The notes: a model not told the origin generated them from the sequence alone. 36,049 nt of DNA from an uncultured Boseongicola sp. (GCA_905479635.1 CAJQNG010000040.1:1-36049), one strand, 5' to 3'. Positions 8,088-19,346 are shown, numbered from the stretch's first letter. Program-made: numbers and translations.

Positions 8088-9085
8088 CCGTTTTTCCTGA
8101 AGATGAGACCGTAGAGACCGGTTTTAGCAAAGAGGACGATGAGGATCAGAATTGGCCCGAATACAACGCGCCAATGTTCCTTGAGAAGGTCCATACCAAG
8201 TTCGTGGAAGATGATCGGCAGAAATTCTTCGAGAAGGAGAAATACGAATGCGCCCATGACGGGGCCGATGAGCGTTCCAATACCGCCAAGGATGACGACG
8301 ATCATCAGGTCTCCGGATTTGGTCCAGTGGGTTAGTCCGGGGCTGACGAATTCGGTGTGGTTTGCCATCAACGCTCCTGCGAGGCCCGCGCCCGCGCCCG
8401 CGATAACGTAGATCAGGAGCTTTGCGCTGTAAGGGCGGATGCCGATAGATGTCATGCGGTCTTCATTTTGGCGAATCGCAGCAAGGACGCGGCCGAATTT
8501 TGATCGGACGAGACGGTGGCAGAAAGCGAAGAACGCGGCGAAGATTGCGAGGCAGAAATAGTAGAACGTGATGCGATCGTTGAGGTCGATGACCGGCAGG
8601 ACGTTGCGGCCTTCGAACATCATCATGCCATCGTCTCCGCCGTAAGCTTCGAGGGAAACGAAGAGGAAGAACAGCATTTGGCCAAAGGATAGCGTGATCA
8701 TGATGAAGTAAACGCCCTTTGTTCGTAAAGCGAGTGCCCCGATTATGAGAGCGAAAAGGGCGGAGATCACAATGGCGAGGGGCAGCACGATGAGGCCTGT
8801 GAGAGTGCCGTCGAAGCCCAAAACCGTTGTGTCTTCGAAGTTGTGGAAGGCGAGGATGCCGACGACGTATGCGCCTACGCCGAAGAAAGCGGCGTGGCCG
8901 AAGGAGACGAGGCCAGTGTAGCCAATGAGGAGGTCGAGACTGACGGCTCCGATAGCGAAGATGACGAGGCGCGTGGCAGTTGAGATGAGGTAGGACGAAT
9001 TGGCTGCGGTGAGGATCCATGGCAGAACAACGAGGAGCAGCGCCCCGAGGGCGTAGAATGCTGGGAGGTGCTTTTCGCTGAGCAT
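8084..9085 (-). CDS. Branched-chain-type ABC transporter permease (LivM-like)
   Basis: 333 aa hydrophobic; GYTGLVSFGHAAFFGVGAY; overlaps livG-like gene. Confidence 0.9.
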   Translation of the reverse strand: MLSEKHLPAFYALGALLLVVLPWILTAANSSYLISTATRLVIFAIGAVSLDLLIGYTGLVSFGHAAFFGVGAYVVGILAFHNFEDTTVLGFDGTLTGLIVLPLAIVISALFALIIGALALRTKGVYFIMITLSFGQMLFFLFVSLEAYGGDDGMMMFEGRNVLPVIDLNDRITFYYFCLAIFAAFFAFCHRLVRSKFGRVLAAIRQNEDRMTSIGIRPYSAKLLIYVIAGAGAGLAGALMANHTEFVSPGLTHWTKSGDLMIVVILGGIGTLIGPVMGAFVFLLLEEFLPIIFHELGMDLLKEHWRVVFGPILILIVLFAKTGLYGLIFRKNG

Positions 9086-9086
9086 A

Positions 9087-10010
9087 TCAGACGGCCTTTA
9101 TGACAGGGAAAAGGCCGGTTGGTTTGAAGACCAGTACGATAATCATTAACAAGTAAACCGACATAGAGGAAAGCGCTGCGCCGACCCCGTTTGCTGTGGC
9201 AGGGTCGAGGAATTGTTCGAGGATGTCAGGGAGAAAGGCGCGACCCAACGTATCGACAAGACCAACCGTCAGCGCGCCTAAAAGAGCGCCTCGAATCGAA
9301 CCAATGCCACCGATCACGATACAGACGAAGCTGAGGATCAAAAGGTTCTCGCCCATGCCGACTTCTACCGATGTGAGGGGGGCGGAGAGACCGCCCGCGA
9401 GGCCTGCGAATAGGGCTCCGACGACAAAGATTGTGGTGTTTAGGGCCTGGATGTTGACGCCAAGGGCTCGGATCATTTCGGGGTTGGTTGTTCCGGCCCG
9501 GATACGCATGCCGGTACGGGTTTTTACGATGATGAACCACAAGACCGCGGCAACCATCAGGCCGACCGCGATGATAGTGATGCGGTAAAGCGGATAGGTG
9601 AATGTCTCGGTAATCTGCACCGCGCCAGAGAGCGCTTCAGGGACGTTCAGGAACAAGGGCGTGCGGCCAAAGACGATCGAGACGGCTTCGTTAAAAAATA
9701 AAATGAGGCCAAAGGTGGCCAGCACCTGATCGAGGTGGTCGCGGTGGTAGAGCGGACGGATGATGAGAAGTTCGATGACCAACGCGAAGGCGGCGACCAC
9801 TGGGAATGACAGGAGGAGTCCAAGGAAGAAAGAGCCAGTTAGGTCTGTAAGGACTGCGACGGCGTAGGCTCCGATCATAAAGAGCGAGCCGTGGGCAAGG
9901 TTGATAATGTTCATGAACCCGAAGACCAACGTAAGGCCGGCCGAGACGAGGAACAGGAACATGCCTAGTTGCAGCCCATTCAGCAGTTGCTCGAAGAAAA
10001 GCTGGCTCAT
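9087..10010 (-). CDS. Branched-chain-type ABC transporter permease (LivH-like)
   Basis: 307 aa hydrophobic; NIINLAHGSLFMIGAY; IGGIGSIRGALLGA. Confidence 0.9.
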   Translation of the reverse strand: MSQLFFEQLLNGLQLGMFLFLVSAGLTLVFGFMNIINLAHGSLFMIGAYAVAVLTDLTGSFFLGLLLSFPVVAAFALVIELLIIRPLYHRDHLDQVLATFGLILFFNEAVSIVFGRTPLFLNVPEALSGAVQITETFTYPLYRITIIAVGLMVAAVLWFIIVKTRTGMRIRAGTTNPEMIRALGVNIQALNTTIFVVGALFAGLAGGLSAPLTSVEVGMGENLLILSFVCIVIGGIGSIRGALLGALTVGLVDTLGRAFLPDILEQFLDPATANGVGAALSSMSVYLLMIIVLVFKPTGLFPVIKAV

Positions 10011-10038
10011 TTTTTGGTCCGGGGGTGTTAAAATCGAA

Positions 10039-10060
10039 GGCTGGCCCGGGGAGGCCAGCC
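10039..10060 (-). promoter_or_regulatory. Intercistronic hairpin between binding-protein and permease genes (attenuator-like)
   Basis: GGCTGGCC-N6-GGCCAGCC perfect 8-bp stem in the livK-livH gap. Confidence 0.4.
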
Positions 10061-10086
10061 CTCTTTTGTCCTACGGCGCTTACAGC

Positions 10087-11253
10087 TTACATCGGGCACT
10101 CGGACGCGTAAGCGTCAGAATGGTTTTCGGCGATGATGCCAGTCGTTTTGTTACGGAATTCACCGTCGATTTCGACCACCTCACGCCCGTACCAGTTCTG
10201 GATGGGGTGGTTGTTGGTGTTGAACTTAAAAGGCCCGCGCACCGCTTCAAAGTCGGCAGCTTGCAGAGCGGCTCTGAAGCCATCCATATCAGCAGTGACC
10301 TTGCCGCCGGTGGCGCGCAGCGCGCTCGCGATCAGGCGCGCCGTGTCGTAGCCTTGGCTTGCGTAAACGGTTGGCGAACGATCGTAGGTTGCCTCGAAGC
10401 TTGCTACGAAAGCGATGTTTGCCGCATTGTCGAGGTCGTGGTTCCAATGCGAGGTATTTTGAACGCCCAGCATGGATGCGCCGACTGCGCGCAGGATGTT
10501 GATGTCGGCAGAGGGTGCGGCGAGAACAAGTGGAATTTCGTCACGCAGACCGGCTTGATCGTATTGCTTCATGAAGTTGATGCCCATCCCGCCGGGCAGG
10601 AACTGAAACACCATTTCAGGCTTGGCGGCGCGGATCTTCGCGATCTCGGCGGCGTAGTCGGTTTGACCAAGTTGGGTATAGGTTTCTTCGACGATTTCGC
10701 CTGTGAAGAAGCGTTTAAACCCGGCCAGTGCATCTTTGCCGGCCTGATAGTTCGGCGCGAGGATGTAGGCGTTGTTGTAGCCTAGGTTTGATGCTGCGAT
10801 TCCTGCCGATTCGTGGAGTGTATCGTTCTGCCAGGATGCTACGAAGTAGTTTTCGTGGCAGGCTTTGCCGGCGAATTGCGATGGCCCGGAGTTTGGCGAG
10901 ATGTAGAAGCGACCGGCGCGCAGCGTCAGCGGGGCAACCACAGGTGCGATGTTCGAGAAGATGACACCTGTCATGATCTCGACTTCATCGCGCTCGAGGA
11001 AGCGTTCCGCGATGGCGCGGCCATTTTCCGGCTTCAAGCCGTCGTCTTCCACGATGACTTCAACCGGCACGCCGCCGAGAGTTCCGCCTTCTTCTTCGAT
11101 AGCGAGAAGGAAGCCGTCGCGCACATCTGTTCCGAGATATCCGGCGGGGCCGGAAAGTGTGGTAATCATGCCGATCTTCAGCGCGTCTTGCGCCGTACCA
11201 GCCGTTGCGAGCGCACAAAGCGCTGTGGCGGCAAGAAGAGTTTTCAGTCTCAT
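10087..11253 (-). CDS. Liv-type ABC transporter substrate-binding protein
   Basis: Signal peptide MRLKTLLAATALCALATAGTAQ; LKIGMITTLSGPAGYLGTDVRDGFLLAIEEEGG. Start placed at the internal ATG at 11253. Confidence 0.88.
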   Translation of the reverse strand: MRLKTLLAATALCALATAGTAQDALKIGMITTLSGPAGYLGTDVRDGFLLAIEEEGGTLGGVPVEVIVEDDGLKPENGRAIAERFLERDEVEIMTGVIFSNIAPVVAPLTLRAGRFYISPNSGPSQFAGKACHENYFVASWQNDTLHESAGIAASNLGYNNAYILAPNYQAGKDALAGFKRFFTGEIVEETYTQLGQTDYAAEIAKIRAAKPEMVFQFLPGGMGINFMKQYDQAGLRDEIPLVLAAPSADINILRAVGASMLGVQNTSHWNHDLDNAANIAFVASFEATYDRSPTVYASQGYDTARLIASALRATGGKVTADMDGFRAALQAADFEAVRGPFKFNTNNHPIQNWYGREVVEIDGEFRNKTTGIIAENHSDAYASECPM

Positions 11254-11352
11254 TGTTATCTCCCTAGATATTTGCGCGCGTTTTGGCCGCGCCATTATTC
11301 TGATGAGGGTGCCGTTCCGAAAAACCTATCGTCAACGACTAAATTTCTGATT

Positions 11353-11940
<588 letters not shown>

Positions 11941-12100
11941 TCAATTCAATAAACAATTCGCGTTTTGGTAATCGTCGCGAGATTTCTGGGTGGCGGAAGT
12001 GGCTGTTGGCGCTGCTTTTATTCCGTCATACCGTAAAGTGGGCGAGGGCATATGCGTAAGTGCTTTTGCCATTGACCACAGCAAAAGAGACGGCGTGCGT

Positions 12101-13534
12101 ATGGAATACCCAGAACTCTTCCTTTTTATCGATGGCGCATGGCGCAAGACCGCGAACACCCTGCCAGTCTTCAATCCGGCGACCGAGGCGGTGATTGGTC
12201 AGGTACCGGTCGCCGCTAAGACGGACCTTGATGATGCACTTGATGAAGCGGAGAGGGGATTTCGGATTTGGAGCAAGGTGTCGCCGCGGGAGCGGAGCGA
12301 CGTGATGCTTCGTGCCGCACGGCTCATGCGCGAGCGCATCGAAAAGATCGCATACTCGATCACGTTGGAGCATGGGAAACCCTATAAGCAAGCTCGCCTT
12401 GAAGTCATTCGGGGTGCTGAGTTTTTCGAGTGGGATGCCGGCGAGGCGCAAAGGCTGTACGGGCGGGTGATCCCCGGCGCTCAGGGAGTGTGGCACATGG
12501 TATTGCGACAGCCGGTTGGTCAGGTTGCTGCGTTTTCGCCGTGGAATTTCCCGATGAGCCAACCCGCGCGCAAGATTGCGGGGGCCCTGGCATCAGGGTG
12601 TTCGGTGATTTTGAAGGCCGCTGAGGAAACGCCTGCTGGTGCGCTGCATATCGCGCGCGCATTTCAGGATGCGGGGTTGCCGGACGGCGTGTTGAATTTG
12701 GTTTTTGGAGTTCCGGCCGATATCTCGGCCCACCTGATACCTGACAATAGAATTCGGTTGGTGGCCTTCACTGGGTCGACGGTTGTAGGACGCAAATTGA
12801 CAACTATGGCGTCAGAATACATGACTCCGGTTTTGATGGAGCTTGGTGGTCACGCTCCGGTTATTGTCTGCGACGATGTGGATCCTGCTGTGGTTGCTCC
12901 GATTTGTGCGGATCGAAAGTATCGCAATACAGGGCAGGTGTGTACGTCGCCTACTCGCTTCTATGTCGATGAGGGTTTGTTTGGCAGGTTCTCGGACGCG
13001 TTCACCGCCAAGGCGAACGCCACGATTGTTGGAGATGGCCTGATTGAAGGGATCGAAATGGGCCCCGTTGCGAATGATCGGCGACTTGAGGCAATGGCGC
13101 GGCTTGTTGAGGACGCGGTTGAGCAAGGGGCTGACTTGCTTGCCGGGGGCGCGCGGATTGGGAACAAGGGGTATTTCTTTGAGCCGACTGTTCTCGCGAA
13201 TGTTCCTGATACTGCGCGCATCATGGCGGAAGAGCCGTTTGGCCCGATAGCGATTCTAAATCCGGTTGGGTCATTGGACGAGGGGATTTACCAAGCAAAC
13301 CGGCTTCCCTATGGCCTTGCAGCCTATGGGTTTACACATTCAGCGGCCAACGCAGATCGTATGGCCGAGGGTGTTGAAGCTGGAAATCTGTCTATCAATA
13401 CGCTCGAAGCTTCGTTGCCGGAAACGCCCTTTGGGGGTGTGAAGTGGAGCGGGTACGGACGAGAGGGGGGCGAGGAAGGCTTGCACCACTACACGGTCGT
13501 AAAGAACGTGTCTCACAAGATGTCCATCGACTAA
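12101..13534 (+). CDS. NAD(P)-dependent aldehyde dehydrogenase (succinate/aminomuconate semialdehyde dehydrogenase-like)
   Basis: SPWNFPMSQPARKIAGALASGC, MELGGHAPVIV, NTGQVCTSPTRF catalytic Cys, EEPFGP. Start placed at MEYPELFLFIDG. Confidence 0.88.
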   Translation: MEYPELFLFIDGAWRKTANTLPVFNPATEAVIGQVPVAAKTDLDDALDEAERGFRIWSKVSPRERSDVMLRAARLMRERIEKIAYSITLEHGKPYKQARLEVIRGAEFFEWDAGEAQRLYGRVIPGAQGVWHMVLRQPVGQVAAFSPWNFPMSQPARKIAGALASGCSVILKAAEETPAGALHIARAFQDAGLPDGVLNLVFGVPADISAHLIPDNRIRLVAFTGSTVVGRKLTTMASEYMTPVLMELGGHAPVIVCDDVDPAVVAPICADRKYRNTGQVCTSPTRFYVDEGLFGRFSDAFTAKANATIVGDGLIEGIEMGPVANDRRLEAMARLVEDAVEQGADLLAGGARIGNKGYFFEPTVLANVPDTARIMAEEPFGPIAILNPVGSLDEGIYQANRLPYGLAAYGFTHSAANADRMAEGVEAGNLSINTLEASLPETPFGGVKWSGYGREGGEEGLHHYTVVKNVSHKMSID

Positions 13535-13546
13535 TACGAGTCAGCT

Positions 13547-14320
13547 TTAGAACCTGATCGGTTTGCGATCCTCAAGAATTTTTGCGACCACGCTCATGGC
13601 TGCAAGGGCTGAGCTTCTCGGATTGTCCGGCAGGCTGTTGCCGGAGATTGCGAAGGTCAGGGCGCCGAAATCCCCTGTCGCGTTGACCTCATGGATGTTT
13701 GAGGTCGCAAAGGGGTCAGCGATCAATTCGACAGCTGTATTGTCAAAACCCAGTGACGATAGTGCGACGGCGGCGGCAACGTTTGCGTTCTTGGGGTATG
13801 CGAGCGAGGCCTCTCGGGCGGAACCTGAAAAATGAGTTGCGGCTTCGGACAGGTTGGCGAGATCAAGCTTGTCTTCTGCAGGAGATCCCATCCAGCCTTT
13901 CGGTGGTTTGCGTCCTGTGTAGGTGACCTTATCGAGTGTTCCGGCACGGCCTGCCCGCAAAGCGTCAAGCGCGCCGATTGCGCCGCTTGCCAGATGCAGC
14001 ACAGACCCGCCTTCCTGCGCAGCGTCGCCGAGTTCCGCTTCAAGTTTGGCATCGGCAAGAGCCCCAATGGAGACGGTCACGACATCGATGCCCGCGCGCA
14101 GGGCCTCAACGCCGTGAGTGCGAAGGGCTTCGTGGCCGGCGCAGTCGATCAAAAGTTCAATGCCGCGCGGTAGGTCAGCAACGGTGGAGACATGAGGCGT
14201 TGGGCCATCGCTTTTCTTGCCGGGCCGCACAACAATCGCGGCGATCGGGAGCCCTGCTGAGTTGAGTTGGGCGCGGACGTATGACGCAATGGCGCCGGTG
14301 CCGATAAGTGCGATGGACAT
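13547..14320 (-). CDS. nadX: Aspartate dehydrogenase
   Basis: MSIALIGTGAIASYV Rossmann start; LHLASGAIGALDAL; YTGRKPPKGW; YPKNANVAAAVAL. Start corrected to 14320. Confidence 0.85.
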   Translation of the reverse strand: MSIALIGTGAIASYVRAQLNSAGLPIAAIVVRPGKKSDGPTPHVSTVADLPRGIELLIDCAGHEALRTHGVEALRAGIDVVTVSIGALADAKLEAELGDAAQEGGSVLHLASGAIGALDALRAGRAGTLDKVTYTGRKPPKGWMGSPAEDKLDLANLSEAATHFSGSAREASLAYPKNANVAAAVALSSLGFDNTAVELIADPFATSNIHEVNATGDFGALTFAISGNSLPDNPRSSALAAMSVVAKILEDRKPIRF

Positions 14321-14424
14321 GGGTATCCTGACGTTGTCTTTTGCAGACAAGTGTATGGGGCGGGGTCGTTGCGCGCTATCCATTTCGCCAGAGCGGATCG
14401 GTCGAAGGAGGAGGGAAAACAGCC

Positions 14425-15378
14425 ATGAAGTATTCCAAGGCACAGGCAAAGGAATATGCACGCGACCAAATGCGAGGCATTTGGGCCGCGGCTTTGAACC
14501 CGTTTGACGGTGATGGCGCCCTCAACGAAGAGGGATTACGGGCGAATATCCGGCACTGGGTGGATGATCTGGATATCCAGGGCCTGTTTATTGCGGGCAA
14601 ACAGGGCGAGTTTTTCTCGATGTCCATGGACGAGCGCAAGCGCAATATGACCATTGCCGTGGAAGAGTGCAGCGACCGCGCCGGTACGATCATGTCGATC
14701 TCGGACCAGAATGTGAGCAACGTGCTTGAATTGGGGCTTCATGCCCAAGCCTGCGACGCCGATTTTGTGGTGGTTCATGCGCCGGTCCTGAGCTTTTGTC
14801 ATGATCGTGATGAAGTTCTATTCAACTACTACAAATATCTCTGCGATCGGCTCGATATCGGGATTGCGATGTGGAGTCATCCCGACAGCGGGTACTTGAT
14901 GGAGCCGGAGCAATGCGCTCGGATTGCGGAATTACCGAACATCGTTGCGATCAAATATTCAGTGCCGCGTGAGATGTATGTGCGGTTGAGCCATATGGTC
15001 GGAGACTTGATACAGGTTTCCACGTCGCTTGAAGATGATTGGCTGGACAATATCGAGGAGTTGGGCTGGCAGCTCTATCTCTGTTCGTCGCCGCCCTATC
15101 AGCTACAGACAAAAAACGACAAACGGATGCACGAATATACCGAGCTAGCTTTCTCGGGGCGGTTCGACAAGGCGCGGATGGTGCGCGACAGCCTGGAGCC
15201 TGTGCGGCAGGCCATCCGTTCAACAAGGCCGGGGGGTAAGCCGACAGCGCACGGCAAGTATTGGCAAGAGCTGCTGGGACAGGCAGGCGGCTTTGTGCGT
15301 CATCCGATGTTGGAGTTGAGCGAAGAGGAAAAGAACCGCACGCGCACGGCCTTCGAGGGGTGTGGTTTGAAGCTTTGA
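14425..15378 (+). CDS. Dihydrodipicolinate synthase family (class I aldolase/lyase) protein
   Basis: GGAGG RBS before ATG at 14425; GIWAAALNPFDGDGALNEEGLRANIRHW, NIVAIKYSV Schiff-base Lys context. Confidence 0.82.
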   Translation: MKYSKAQAKEYARDQMRGIWAAALNPFDGDGALNEEGLRANIRHWVDDLDIQGLFIAGKQGEFFSMSMDERKRNMTIAVEECSDRAGTIMSISDQNVSNVLELGLHAQACDADFVVVHAPVLSFCHDRDEVLFNYYKYLCDRLDIGIAMWSHPDSGYLMEPEQCARIAELPNIVAIKYSVPREMYVRLSHMVGDLIQVSTSLEDDWLDNIEELGWQLYLCSSPPYQLQTKNDKRMHEYTELAFSGRFDKARMVRDSLEPVRQAIRSTRPGGKPTAHGKYWQELLGQAGGFVRHPMLELSEEEKNRTRTAFEGCGLKL

Positions 15379-15408
15379 GGGCGGTGATGTTTCGCCCTCA
15401 CGCTTGAT

Positions 15409-17193
15409 TCAGTGATTGTCGCGCGGCGTGCCTTTTGTCCTGGCAATATCGCGGTATTCCGTGGCGCCTCGCAGGACCATGCCTTCGCTGAGAGGGCCGA
15501 CGCGTTCGCGGAAGATCTCTTGCCAAGGTGACTGGCTTTCCGGGGTGAAAGGATGATCTGGAAGTGCGGCGCGACGCGCCTCAAGCTCGGCTTCATCGAC
15601 CAGCATATCCGCAGAACAGGCGGTTAGATCAATGCGCACGCGATCATCTGTCTGAACAAGGGCAAGACCCCCACCAGCTGCGGCTTCGGGCGAAGCATTT
15701 AGGATCGAGGGTGAACCGGATGTGCCGGATTGGCGTCCATCGCCGATGCAAGGCAGCGCCGTCACGCCCCGCCTCAGAAGATAGGAGGGCGCGCGCATGT
15801 TCACGACTTCTGCAGCGCCCGGGTAGCCAATCGGTCCTACGCCACGCATGATGAGAACACAGTATTCGTCGATGCCGAGTGACTCGTCATCGATCCGCCT
15901 GTGGTAATCTTCTGGGCCGTCGAAAACGATAGCACGGCCCTCAAACGCGTTGGGCTGATCGGGGTTCGACAGGTAGCGGTCCCGGAACTCCTTGGAGATC
16001 ACGCTCGTCTTCATGATGGCGCTGTCAAAAAGATTACCCTTGAGATTGATGAAGCCCGCGTCATTCAGCATTGGTGCAGAGGCAGACTTAATGACATCTA
16101 TATTGTCGCTTCTGACGCCCCCACAGTTTTCTCGCATGGTCTTGCCGTTTACCGTCACAGCGTCAGGATGTGGCAGAAGCCCGGCTTCCAGCAATTCACC
16201 GATGACAGCCGGAACTCCACCTGCCCGGTGGTAGTCCTCGCCCAGATACTCGCCAGCCGGCTGCAGATTTACGAGCAGTGGCACCTTGTGCCCAAGCGCC
16301 TGCCAGTCGTCATTGTCGAGCGGCACGCCAAGGTGTCGCGCAATGGCATTGAGGTGGATAGGGGCGTTGGTCGACCCGCCGATTGCTGAATTGACAACCA
16401 CTGCATTTTCGAAGGCTTCACGTGTCATAACGTCGGAGGGCCGGCGGTCTGAATTGACCATCTCGATAATTCGCTGCCCGGTTTGATAGCTGATTTGACC
16501 ACGTTCACGGTATGGGGCAGGGATCGCCGCGGAGCCGGGAAGTTGCATGCCCAGCGCTTCAGCGAGGGAGTTCATCGTGCTCGCGGTACCCATGGTGTTG
16601 CAGTAGCCAACGGACGGGGTGGAAGACGCGACCAGGTCCATAAAGCCATCGTCGTCAATCTCGCCAGCGGCCTGCATTTCGCGAGCTTTCCAGACGATCG
16701 TTCCCGAGCCAGTCCGCTTTCCCTGGAACCACCCGTTCAACATCGGACCGACAGAGAGTGCAATGGCAGGGATGTTGACGGTTGCGGCCGCCATGAGAAG
16801 CGCAGGCGTAGTTTTGTCACAGCCGATGTTTAGGACGACGCCGTCGATCGGGTAACCATAGAGTGTTTCGACAAGGGACAGATAAGCAAGGTTACGGTCA
16901 AGTGACGCGGTCGGGCGTTTTCCGGTCTCTTGTATCGGGTGAACTGGGATTTCGATGACTGTGCCACCCGCAGCGATGACGCCGTCCCGCACACGTTTGG
17001 AAAGCTCGATATGATGGCGGTTACAGGGGCTTAGATCACTACCCGTCTGTGCGATACCGATGATCGGCTTGCCGGACTGAAGTTCTTCTCGGGTAAGGCC
17101 ATAGTTCAGGTAGCGTTCAAGGTAGAGCGCGGTCATCTCCTGATTGTCAGGATTGTTGAACCATTCTTGCGAGCGCAGCTTGGGTTTGGTCAC
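15409..17193 (-). CDS. IlvD/Edd family dehydratase (sugar-acid/dihydroxy-acid dehydratase)
   Basis: [97 protein letters not shown] start at 17193 gives [12 protein letters not shown]. Confidence 0.88.
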   Translation of the reverse strand: MTKPKLRSQEWFNNPDNQEMTALYLERYLNYGLTREELQSGKPIIGIAQTGSDLSPCNRHHIELSKRVRDGVIAAGGTVIEIPVHPIQETGKRPTASLDRNLAYLSLVETLYGYPIDGVVLNIGCDKTTPALLMAAATVNIPAIALSVGPMLNGWFQGKRTGSGTIVWKAREMQAAGEIDDDGFMDLVASSTPSVGYCNTMGTASTMNSLAEALGMQLPGSAAIPAPYRERGQISYQTGQRIIEMVNSDRRPSDVMTREAFENAVVVNSAIGGSTNAPIHLNAIARHLGVPLDNDDWQALGHKVPLLVNLQPAGEYLGEDYHRAGGVPAVIGELLEAGLLPHPDAVTVNGKTMRENCGGVRSDNIDVIKSASAPMLNDAGFINLKGNLFDSAIMKTSVISKEFRDRYLSNPDQPNAFEGRAIVFDGPEDYHRRIDDESLGIDEYCVLIMRGVGPIGYPGAAEVVNMRAPSYLLRRGVTALPCIGDGRQSGTSGSPSILNASPEAAAGGGLALVQTDDRVRIDLTACSADMLVDEAELEARRAALPDHPFTPESQSPWQEIFRERVGPLSEGMVLRGATEYRDIARTKGTPRDNH

Positions 17194-17438
17194 GGCACCT
17201 ATCCTTTGATAAATTGTTCTTATTGGCGTAATCCAAAGATGAATAGGTTTCCAGAGGGTCAGCAAAAATGTGTCATGTTGGCTTGGACAGCTTTCGGGCG
17301 ATTGACCGCTTGCTCAAGGCTTTGGGATAGATCGATTTCGGGGGCGTACGTGGGGTGGATTATGTCCGCAGTGTCCAATGCGCCGATGATTGTTAGGGAA
17401 AAAAGGGTTATCGCTGCAGGCCACCATGAGTGTGCCTG

Positions 17439-17481
17439 GAAGGATGCCCATGCCGATGCTGTAGGGGCATGGGCATCCTTC
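17439..17481. repeat. Strong hairpin, 16-bp perfect stem, 11-nt loop
   Basis: GAAGGATGCCCATGCC (17439-17454) and GGCATGGGCATCCTTC (17466-17481). Confidence 0.7.
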
Positions 17482-17562
17482 TTTCCGTTGATACGGCTCC
17501 TTGGCGCCACAAAGGAGAAGCAAAGGGTTATCAGTGGCCGAAGAGATTTTTTTACCAGCTAA

Positions 17563-17816
17563 GTTCTTCCCCTGAACGGCGACCTAAGTCTTTGGGGTGG
17601 TATCGGCGCGGATGGGTCTCCGCTTGCAAATGGCGCATATGTTTCCGAGTTAGAAAGCGTGAATAACGGTGAGGTCACGAGTCCGAAATCTTTCGACCAC
17701 TGCGCAATGATCCGCGAAGCCCGGCTTGGCGCTAGCGGTGTTGAAGTTGTTCTATCCGAGGGCGCCACGATCCCATCTTCGGAAGTGCTGGCTTTTAGAG
17801 TGCCCGAATTGTTAGG
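17563..17816 (+). pseudogene. Relic of the flgD (flagellar hook assembly protein) 3' end
   Basis: In-frame translation VLPLNGDLSLWGGIGADGSPLANGAYVSELESVNNGEVTSPKSFDHCAMIREARLGASGVEVVLSEGATIPSSEVLAFRVPE matches the FlgD C-terminal pattern (WDGxDxxGxPxPxGxYxxxxES..., RVTEA, VxLxLEGG). No start codon or N-terminal part; runs into the ubiB 3' end. Confidence 0.5.
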
Positions 17817-19346
17817 CTATAGCGCGAGACCAACCAGTACTCCGACCGCAAGCAAACCGCTTCCTGCAAGAACCAAAGCTCCCTTCTTCAGCCATGAGTT
17901 AGGCTTGATCGTCTTGGGAGTCGCTTGCTGTTGGATAAGAGCTGCCTCAACAATCTGTGGCAACCTAGGACCAAACCTTCCGACGACGCGCAGGGTGCGT
18001 CCCAGATCCCGGATGAGTGCTTTGGGGCCGATGCTCTCGGCGATATAGCTTTCTACGATGGGCTGCGAGACGGTCCAAATGTTAATATTGGGGCTGAGCG
18101 AGCGTGACACGCCTTCGACCACGACCATCGTGCGCTGCAGCAAAATCAGCTCGGTTCGCGTTTCCATGCCAAACCGTTCTGTAACCTCAAACAAGTAGCT
18201 TAACAGGCGCCCCATGGATATCCGGCTTGCATCCATTCCGAATATTGGCTCGCCCACGGCGCGCAGAGCGCGCGCAAACTCATCGACGTCCCTATCCGCG
18301 GGAACATAGCCCGCCTCGAAATGGACTTCGGCGACCCGCCGATAGTCCTTTCGTATGAACCCAAACAAGATCTCGGCGTAGACACGGCGTGTATACTCGT
18401 CGATGCGCCCCATGATCCCGAAATCCAAGGCAACAAGCGTCCCGTCCTCGGCAACTTTTAGATTGCCCTGATGCATGTCGGCATGAAAATAGCCATCTCG
18501 CAGCGCATGGCGCAGGAACATAGTCAAGATGCGCTCACCTAGGGCGCTCGTGTCGTGTCCGGCTGCCTCAATCGCTTTAACGTCCCCGGACGAAAAACCA
18601 CCGACCCACGCCAGCGTCATGACACGACGCGATGATAAAGACCACTTTACCTCAGGAACCGCGAAACCTTCGTCGCCAGCCGTATTTGCTGCGAATTCCG
18701 CAGCAGAGGCGGTTTCGAGACGAAGATCCAACTCACCCATTACCACGCCCTCGAAATGGGTAATGACTTCCGTGGGTCGAAGTCGGCGCGTTGAAGGAGC
18801 CAGCGTTTCGATCATGCGGGCCGCGAGAAAAAACGCATCGATATCGCGACGGAACGCTCTTTCAATCTTTGGTCGTAGAACTTTGACTGCGACCTCCTCG
18901 CCGGTTCCCAAAAGCTTTGCTTTGTGGACCTGCGCAATCGAAGCAGCGGCAACGGGTTCGGAAAACTCGCTAAAGAGCTCTTCTACTGGAAGGCCTAGCT
19001 CCTTTGCGACGGTTGCCTTGGCAATATCTGTTGGGAATGGTGGGAGCTTGTCTTGTAGCACCCTTAGTTGAAGCGCCAATTCGTCGCCGACGACGTCCGG
19101 GCGAGTCGAAAGGAGTTGGCCAAATTTGATATAGGCAGGGCCAAGTGCGGTTAGCGCACGCGTTGCGGGCGGCTGCTCGGGGTCACCTTTGTAGCCAAGC
19201 CATTTGAACGGCCAACCCAGAACACGTGCGGCAATTCGCAGGGAAGCCGGCGCGTTGAATGCTTCAAGAACCACCCCCATTGCGCCGGTTCTCTCGAGAG
19301 TCGCGCCGGTACGGATAAGCCGCAGGATATTGTGGGGACCGCGCAC
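17817..19346 (-). CDS. ubiB: UbiB (ABC1/ADCK-family atypical kinase, ubiquinone biosynthesis)
   Basis: 509 aa; LGPAYIKFGQLLSTRPD, VAVKVLRP, HADMHQGNL, ALDFGIMGR; two C-terminal TM segments. GTG start abuts the ubiE stop. Confidence 0.93.
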   Translation of the reverse strand: MRGPHNILRLIRTGATLERTGAMGVVLEAFNAPASLRIAARVLGWPFKWLGYKGDPEQPPATRALTALGPAYIKFGQLLSTRPDVVGDELALQLRVLQDKLPPFPTDIAKATVAKELGLPVEELFSEFSEPVAAASIAQVHKAKLLGTGEEVAVKVLRPKIERAFRRDIDAFFLAARMIETLAPSTRRLRPTEVITHFEGVVMGELDLRLETASAAEFAANTAGDEGFAVPEVKWSLSSRRVMTLAWVGGFSSGDVKAIEAAGHDTSALGERILTMFLRHALRDGYFHADMHQGNLKVAEDGTLVALDFGIMGRIDEYTRRVYAEILFGFIRKDYRRVAEVHFEAGYVPADRDVDEFARALRAVGEPIFGMDASRISMGRLLSYLFEVTERFGMETRTELILLQRTMVVVEGVSRSLSPNINIWTVSQPIVESYIAESIGPKALIRDLGRTLRVVGRFGPRLPQIVEAALIQQQATPKTIKPNSWLKKGALVLAGSGLLAVGVLVGLAL

